From: Taiwanofungus camphoratus
Taxonomy: Eukaryota; Basidiomycota; Agaricomycetes; Polyporales; Taiwanofungaceae
DNA: 64,000 nucleotides
Direction of reading: 5' to 3'
Assembly (NCBI GenBank): GCA_003999685.1
Contig: CP021224.1
Location: forward strand, 1,922,001 to 1,986,000
The notes below the pieces were generated by a model. That model was not told the DNA's origin and did no database searches. It worked only from the letters and a program-made list of their open reading frames with translations. The translations under genes were made by a program, and so were the position numbers. Below are positions 59,522 through 64,000 of the stretch, in pieces; the stretch's first letter is position 1; each line of letters begins with the position of its first letter.

Positions 59522-59912
59522 GGGAATTTGGGAGAGGTTGATGAACTTCCAAAAGAATTAATGAGACTTTGCGACTAGTCCGCCGTGCAGACAGTGATCA
59601 GCTCTAAGCGGTCGTTTCTCCGGACTGTGCTCGTCGTGGAACTTATATTGTTCCCAGGTACCGTATCTTCGTGGTGGTAGTGTATGGACCGGCGCCCAAC
59701 GGCTCCATGAACATTTACGGACACGTGCCGCACGAATGGTGCTGCGGCTTGATACTTACTCGGAGTCCTACCAAGTACCCCGACCCATCAACCACTGGAG
59801 TAGCCTTACTATCCATTCCTGTCACCTTGGAGGTGGCCTCTGTGAAGATTCAGTCCTTGGGATAGCCCTCTCCAGCCACTTATTTTTCTCGAAAGTGAGC
59901 TCAAACTCGGAC
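59522..59912. promoter_or_regulatory. shared divergent promoter region, DOA10 / HD-domain gene
   Basis: 391 bp between two start codons. Plus-strand frames run through it from 59671 but lie in 5' UTR by homology of the downstream protein; one in-frame upstream Met at 59736 could extend the HD protein. Confidence 0.4.
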
Positions 59913-61205
59913 ATGTGCGAGCCTCCGAAACGGACTTTTCCTCCCTTGTATGTCTCCACAGGAGATGTTTCTGTGGATCGACTCGCCTTCTTCCACATAC
60001 TGGAAAGACTCAAGGTGTGTACAATGGATTTCGACTGCTCTGGGAAACTTTCCAGCTGACCTGAATACCTTCAGACTCAGAAAAGGACTGGATGGGTGGA
60101 TCACCAAGTCAGAGCGTATCTCCAGACGTGTTATCAGTTTCAGTTGCTCATCTGCGCAACCCCAGTAGGTTCCTGGTCCAGAAAGGTGCGTTCGAGCTCA
60201 TCAGCGACATTTGGAGTATGGGGACCAAAGCCGGATGCAACCCTACTAAGCCGTGACCTCCATCGGGACTTGTTCAACAATCCTGCCTAAACCGTAACTG
60301 ACGTAGACCCAGTATATCCGACCACATGTATAGAATGGCAATATTAGCTATGTGTATCTCTGACACGAGCCTTGACACGTCGAAGTGAGTATTCCGAATT
60401 TGTATTGCTACAGAAACTCAATCAGCCTGCTATATATAAGGTGCGTCATGATGTGTTTAGTTCACGATCTTGCGGAAGCCCAAGGTCAGGACCCACCACC
60501 AACAGTATTTGAGCCCCATAATAAGACTGATTTTTAAATGACATCAGTCGGTGACATTGCACCGCGCGAAGGCATTACGAAGGTCGAGAAACGCCGTCTA
60601 GAAGGAGTAAGTCAAACGTGTATCTAGAATTCCATTTGTCTCGTCGTGAACGGGTGGAGTGACTGGCCTCATCTTCTCAGGAAGCAATGCATAACTTCGT
60701 CCATGAGATGTTACATTATAGTCCTGCCGCTCAACGACTAGAGGCTCTATGGAAGGTGGGCTTATAAGTTTCGATAACAAAATTAGAGCCGGACTAAAGA
60801 AATATTTCTCAAGGAATACGAAGATGGCGAGAGTGATGAAGCTCGCTTCGTGAAAGGCGAGTGTTTTATACCTCCTGCGCCTTTTCTTGATTGTGTTGCG
60901 GTCACCTCTGCCTGAAGTCTCAGTCGCTCAGATAAGCTCTCTAGATCTTGACAGATTCGAGATGGCAGCGCAAGGTTAGTTGGTTACCAGTGCTGTGATC
61001 CGTCTTGACCACTCATTATCATTCCTGCTTTGTAGCGCTGGAATACGAACGGCACCACTCCACGCAGACACTGCAGCCGTTCTTCGACAGCAGTCTACCG
61101 TTCATCAGGCATCCCGAAGTGAAAGAGTGGGGACTAAACCTTACTGTAGAGAGAGAAAGGATGCATTCCAGTGTGAATAAGTCCTCGATCGCAAAGGAGA
61201 GCTAG
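59913..61205 (+). CDS. HD-domain 5'-deoxynucleotidase (HDDC2 / YGK1 family)
   Basis: Metal-dependent phosphohydrolase acting on deoxynucleoside 5'-monophosphates. Ten exons (59913-60014, 60075-60107, 60169-60185, 60313-60384, 60441-60484, 60548-60606, 60681-60755, 60814-60856, 60945-60974, 61036-61205) give 214 residues, matching family length. Motifs: LAFFHILERLKTQKRTGWV, VPGPESISDHMYRMAILAM (metal His), CLVHDLAEAQVGDIAPREG (HD pair), EEAMHNFVHEML-type helix, DLDRFEMAAQALEYERHH, FFDSSLPFIRHPEVKEWG. Exon 3 is only 17 nt. The intron after the eighth exon starts with GC (GCGAGT) instead of GT; the frame requires it. No continuous frame shows most of this gene. Confidence 0.92.
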
Positions 61206-61513
61206 AATGCACAACGGCGAGTCTGCATATTTGTCACGGTTGTTTTTTTCCCACCGCACCCACCGCACCGAGGACGGCTTTTCATTTGGCATATGCCTGT
61301 GATGCTAGTACTTTAGTAATAGTTGTAGGCTATTAAACAGTTGAACAAAGTACAAGAATAAACAAGGCAGCAGTTGTAAGTAAATAAGGGTGCCTGGTCA
61401 GTGATGGAAGTGACTTGTATCGATCGATCTGCGTAGTCAATTTTCACCCGGGCACAGATGTAGGAGGCTCTACTAGTCTGTATTGCAGGTTTGCAAGTAT
61501 TTCATCTTCCATA
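61206..61513. other. intergenic, promoter of ADE16/17
   Basis: Tandem genes on the plus strand. A C/T-rich tract and CCACCGCACC repeats lie near 61250. No gene seen. Confidence 0.4.
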
Positions 61514-63710
61514 ATGTCTGTGCCAATCGGTGGGCCTCTGCACTATCCAGCAAGCTATTGTGTGACATGCTAATATCTTGCACGAAGCACTGCTATCGGT
61601 CTACGACAAGACCAATCTAATCGAGTTCGCAAGCGGGCTCAACGCGGCAGGGGTACGTCTCTTGGGATCAGGAGGGACTGCGAAGAAAATCAGAGAGGCG
61701 GGCATTCCAATTCAGTGCGTTTGCTACAATTTGTGCATTCTTTCACCGCTGATCACATTTGTATCAACGAAGAGATGTTTCCGATATCACAAAAGCGCCC
61801 GAGATGCTCGGAGGCAGAGTGAAGACACTGCACCCCGCCGTCCATGGTGGTAAGCTCGGTATTCTTACGTATCCTGACTATAGCGACTCAATTACGATCC
61901 GCCCATTTAGGCATCCTTGCACGGTCGATCCCCTCCGACGAGCAAGACTTGAAGGCCCAGTCCATCTCACCCATTTCCATCGTTGTCTGCAATCTGTACC
62001 CGTTCTCCTCCACGATCTCCCAGCCAGGCTGCACACTCGCTGATGCCGTGGAGGAGATCGACATTGGGGGTGTGACCCTCCTTCGTGCGGCTGCGAAGAA
62101 TCATGCACGAGTGTCTATTCTGTCGGACCCCGCGGACTACGCTGAGTTTCTCCAAGCATGGCGCAACGGCAACGGCGATGTCGGCCAGGCTGTCCGCAGC
62201 AAGCTGGCTCTGAAGGCATTCGAGATGACTGCGCAGTATGACGATGCGATCAGTGGATACTTTAGGGAGCAGTATGCCTCCGCAGACTTGCCTTCAGAGA
62301 AGCTGGCGGGGCCCGTACAACGGATAGCGTTGCGCTACGGCGCAAACCCTCATCAGAAGCCAGCTCAAGCATTTGTCACGGATGGAGAACTGCCGTTCAA
62401 GGGTACGAAATATGATATCATCCATATTCGAGTTTACAGCTCATGTTTGCTTGCAGCCCTTGCCGGTTCTCCGGGCTACATCAACCTCTTGGACGCCCTC
62501 AATTCCTACGCGCTCGTTAAGGAGCTCCAGGATGCTCTCGGCCTTCCCGCTGCTGCGTCCTTTAAGCATGTGTCCCCTGCAGGCGCAGCTGTTGGCGTAG
62601 AGCTCGATGAAACCGAGAAAAAGGTGTATGGTGTGGAGGATTTGAAGGAGCCACTGACCCCTCTCGCATGCGCTTATGCTCGGGCTCGTGGTGCGTCATA
62701 CTTCAATCTTGGATCGCATCGTTGTTAGCGGCCGCTAAGACAGCGCAGGTGCCGACCGCATGTCCTCGTTTGGAGACTTCATTGCCTTGTCTGCGCCTTG
62801 CGATCTCGCAACCGCACGCATCATCTCTCGCGAAGTCTCGGACGGAATAATTGCGCCGGGATACTCTACTGAAGCTCTCGACGTCCTTGCGAAAAAGAAA
62901 GGCGGCAAGTACTGTGTGCTGCAGGTATGGTATAGCCTCGCTATCTCAGGCTGCCTTGTTGATCATTTTTCAGATTGATCCTTCATACGTCCCCCCCAAA
63001 ATTGAGACTCGCCAAGTTTATGGGATCCATATGCAACAAAAACGGAACGATGCGAAAATTGACGCTAAACTTTTCGAGAACGTCGTCACCAAAAACAAAT
63101 CGGTATTATATGTCTACGTGTTCGAGAGCTGTATGGTTCTAACTAGTGGCACATATAGCTCCCTCCTCAGGCACTTACCGATCTGATCGTCGCCACGTTG
63201 TCCCTCAAGTATACGCAGTCCAACAGCGTTGCCTACGCTTACCGCGGCGCAATCATCGGGATCGGCGCCGGCCAGCAGTCGCGCATCCACTGCACGCGTC
63301 TTGCGGGCACGAAGGCAGACCTTTGGTGGCTCCGGCACCACCCGCGTGTGCTCGCGCTCCCCTTCAAGAAGGGTGTCAAGCGGGCCGAGAAAGCGAACGC
63401 GATCGACCTCTTTGTTGGCGGCGAGGCCCTGGAGGGTGGCGAGAAGACACAGTGGGAGAGCCTTTTTGAAGAGGTGCCTCAGCCGCTCAGTGAGGAGGAG
63501 CGCACGAGCCATGCGAAGCAGCTAGATGGCGTCGCGTGCTCGAGCGACGCGTTCTTCCCGTTCCCAGACAACGTTCACCGGGCGAGGAGGAGCGGGGTGA
63601 CTTATCTGGCGGCGCCTAGTGGAAGCGTGATGGACGATGAATGTATCAAAGCGGCTGACGAGCACGGTATGGTGTTCGCGCATACGAACCTGAGATTATT
63701 CCATCACTAG
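61514..63710 (+). CDS. ADE17: bifunctional AICAR transformylase / IMP cyclohydrolase
   Basis: Last two steps of de novo purine synthesis (EC 2.1.2.3 and 3.5.4.10). Eight exons (61514-61529, 61588-61714, 61773-61849, 61911-62402, 62457-62690, 62749-62924, 62974-63102, 63171-63710) give 596 residues, the expected length. The cyclohydrolase half has [56 protein letters not shown] and [18 protein letters not shown]. The transformylase half has [27 protein letters not shown] with the catalytic Lys-His pair, [17 protein letters not shown], and [15 protein letters not shown]. The end is [15 protein letters not shown]. The first exon is only 16 nt and was chosen because MSVPIA joins [10 protein letters not shown] in phase. 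Yeast has two paralogues (ADE16/ADE17); which one this matches cannot be told. Confidence 0.95.
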
Positions 63711-64000
63711 AGGTTGTCCAAGAGGAAAGCATACAAGAAGTGTTCTACTTTGTACCCACTAAATGTCCATTTAGTTTCGGTCTTCATCTGAGTCCTTGTA
63801 CAGAGCATTGCCTGAGCTGAGGGCAGTTTATGTAACCGGCAGAAGTACTCTCGCTTCAATTGAAGTTCGCAATAATCACGTGGCTGTCAAGTGCATGCTC
63901 TAACCCGGGCCATTGAGTACTAATTGCTTCAAGTCCTTCTCATGCTTGCGTTGCGACAGTCCCTGCGCCGGGTTCTAAACGCGCCATCTCCCACCTGCTG
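63711..64000. other. 3' flank of ADE16/17
   Basis: No open frame of note; the window ends in intergenic sequence. Confidence 0.4.

Overview
The window is ordinary nuclear DNA from a filamentous fungus, almost certainly an agaricomycete (mushroom-forming basidiomycete). The evidence is many short GT-AG introns (mostly 45-70 bp), closely packed genes in convergent and divergent pairs, F-box proteins of the agaricomycete type, and protein families with fungal features (Doa10, Spt20, Rtc4-like, Sec72, EMC5, UPF0357). Most open stretches are interrupted by introns, so gene models were joined by hand. Each joined exon set quoted below keeps the reading frame.

Left third (1-24 kb): PET117 (cytochrome oxidase assembly); a secreted lysophospholipase (phospholipase B); a decayed F-box gene; UPF0357 and EMC5 as a divergent pair; a sterol O-acyltransferase; the splicing factor RED/IK divergent from the SAGA subunit SPT20; a GATA zinc-finger factor; and a large conserved hypothetical protein. 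Middle (24-31 kb): DED1 RNA helicase divergent from SEC72, and an App1-type phosphatidate phosphatase.

From 31.1 to 34.9 kb and from 36.6 to 38.1 kb the window is gene-poor and repetitive. The first block holds two direct copies of a roughly 0.9-1.0 kb element, one of them selectively stripped of CpG. The second holds nested inverted repeats, including a perfect 59-bp palindrome. The HGH1 gene lies intact between the two blocks.

Right half (38-64 kb): a ThrE-like membrane transporter, a dienelactone hydrolase, an intron-containing tRNA-Ile(AAU), argininosuccinate synthase, an intact F-box protein, an Rtc4-domain protein, tRNA 2'-phosphotransferase, a RING protein, the ER ubiquitin ligase Doa10/Ssm4, an HD-domain 5'-nucleotidase and the purine enzyme ADE16/17.

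I found no biosynthetic cluster, mating locus or clearly new multigene system. Membrane, ER and lipid functions recur (EMC5, SOAT, SEC72, APP1, DOA10) but look like chance neighbours. The most interesting items are the repeat block with one-sided CpG decay, the perfect palindrome close to a promoter, a five-fold F-P-x-L-S-P-L motif array in the Rtc4-like protein, and a Gly-to-Glu change in the conserved C-terminal element of Doa10.
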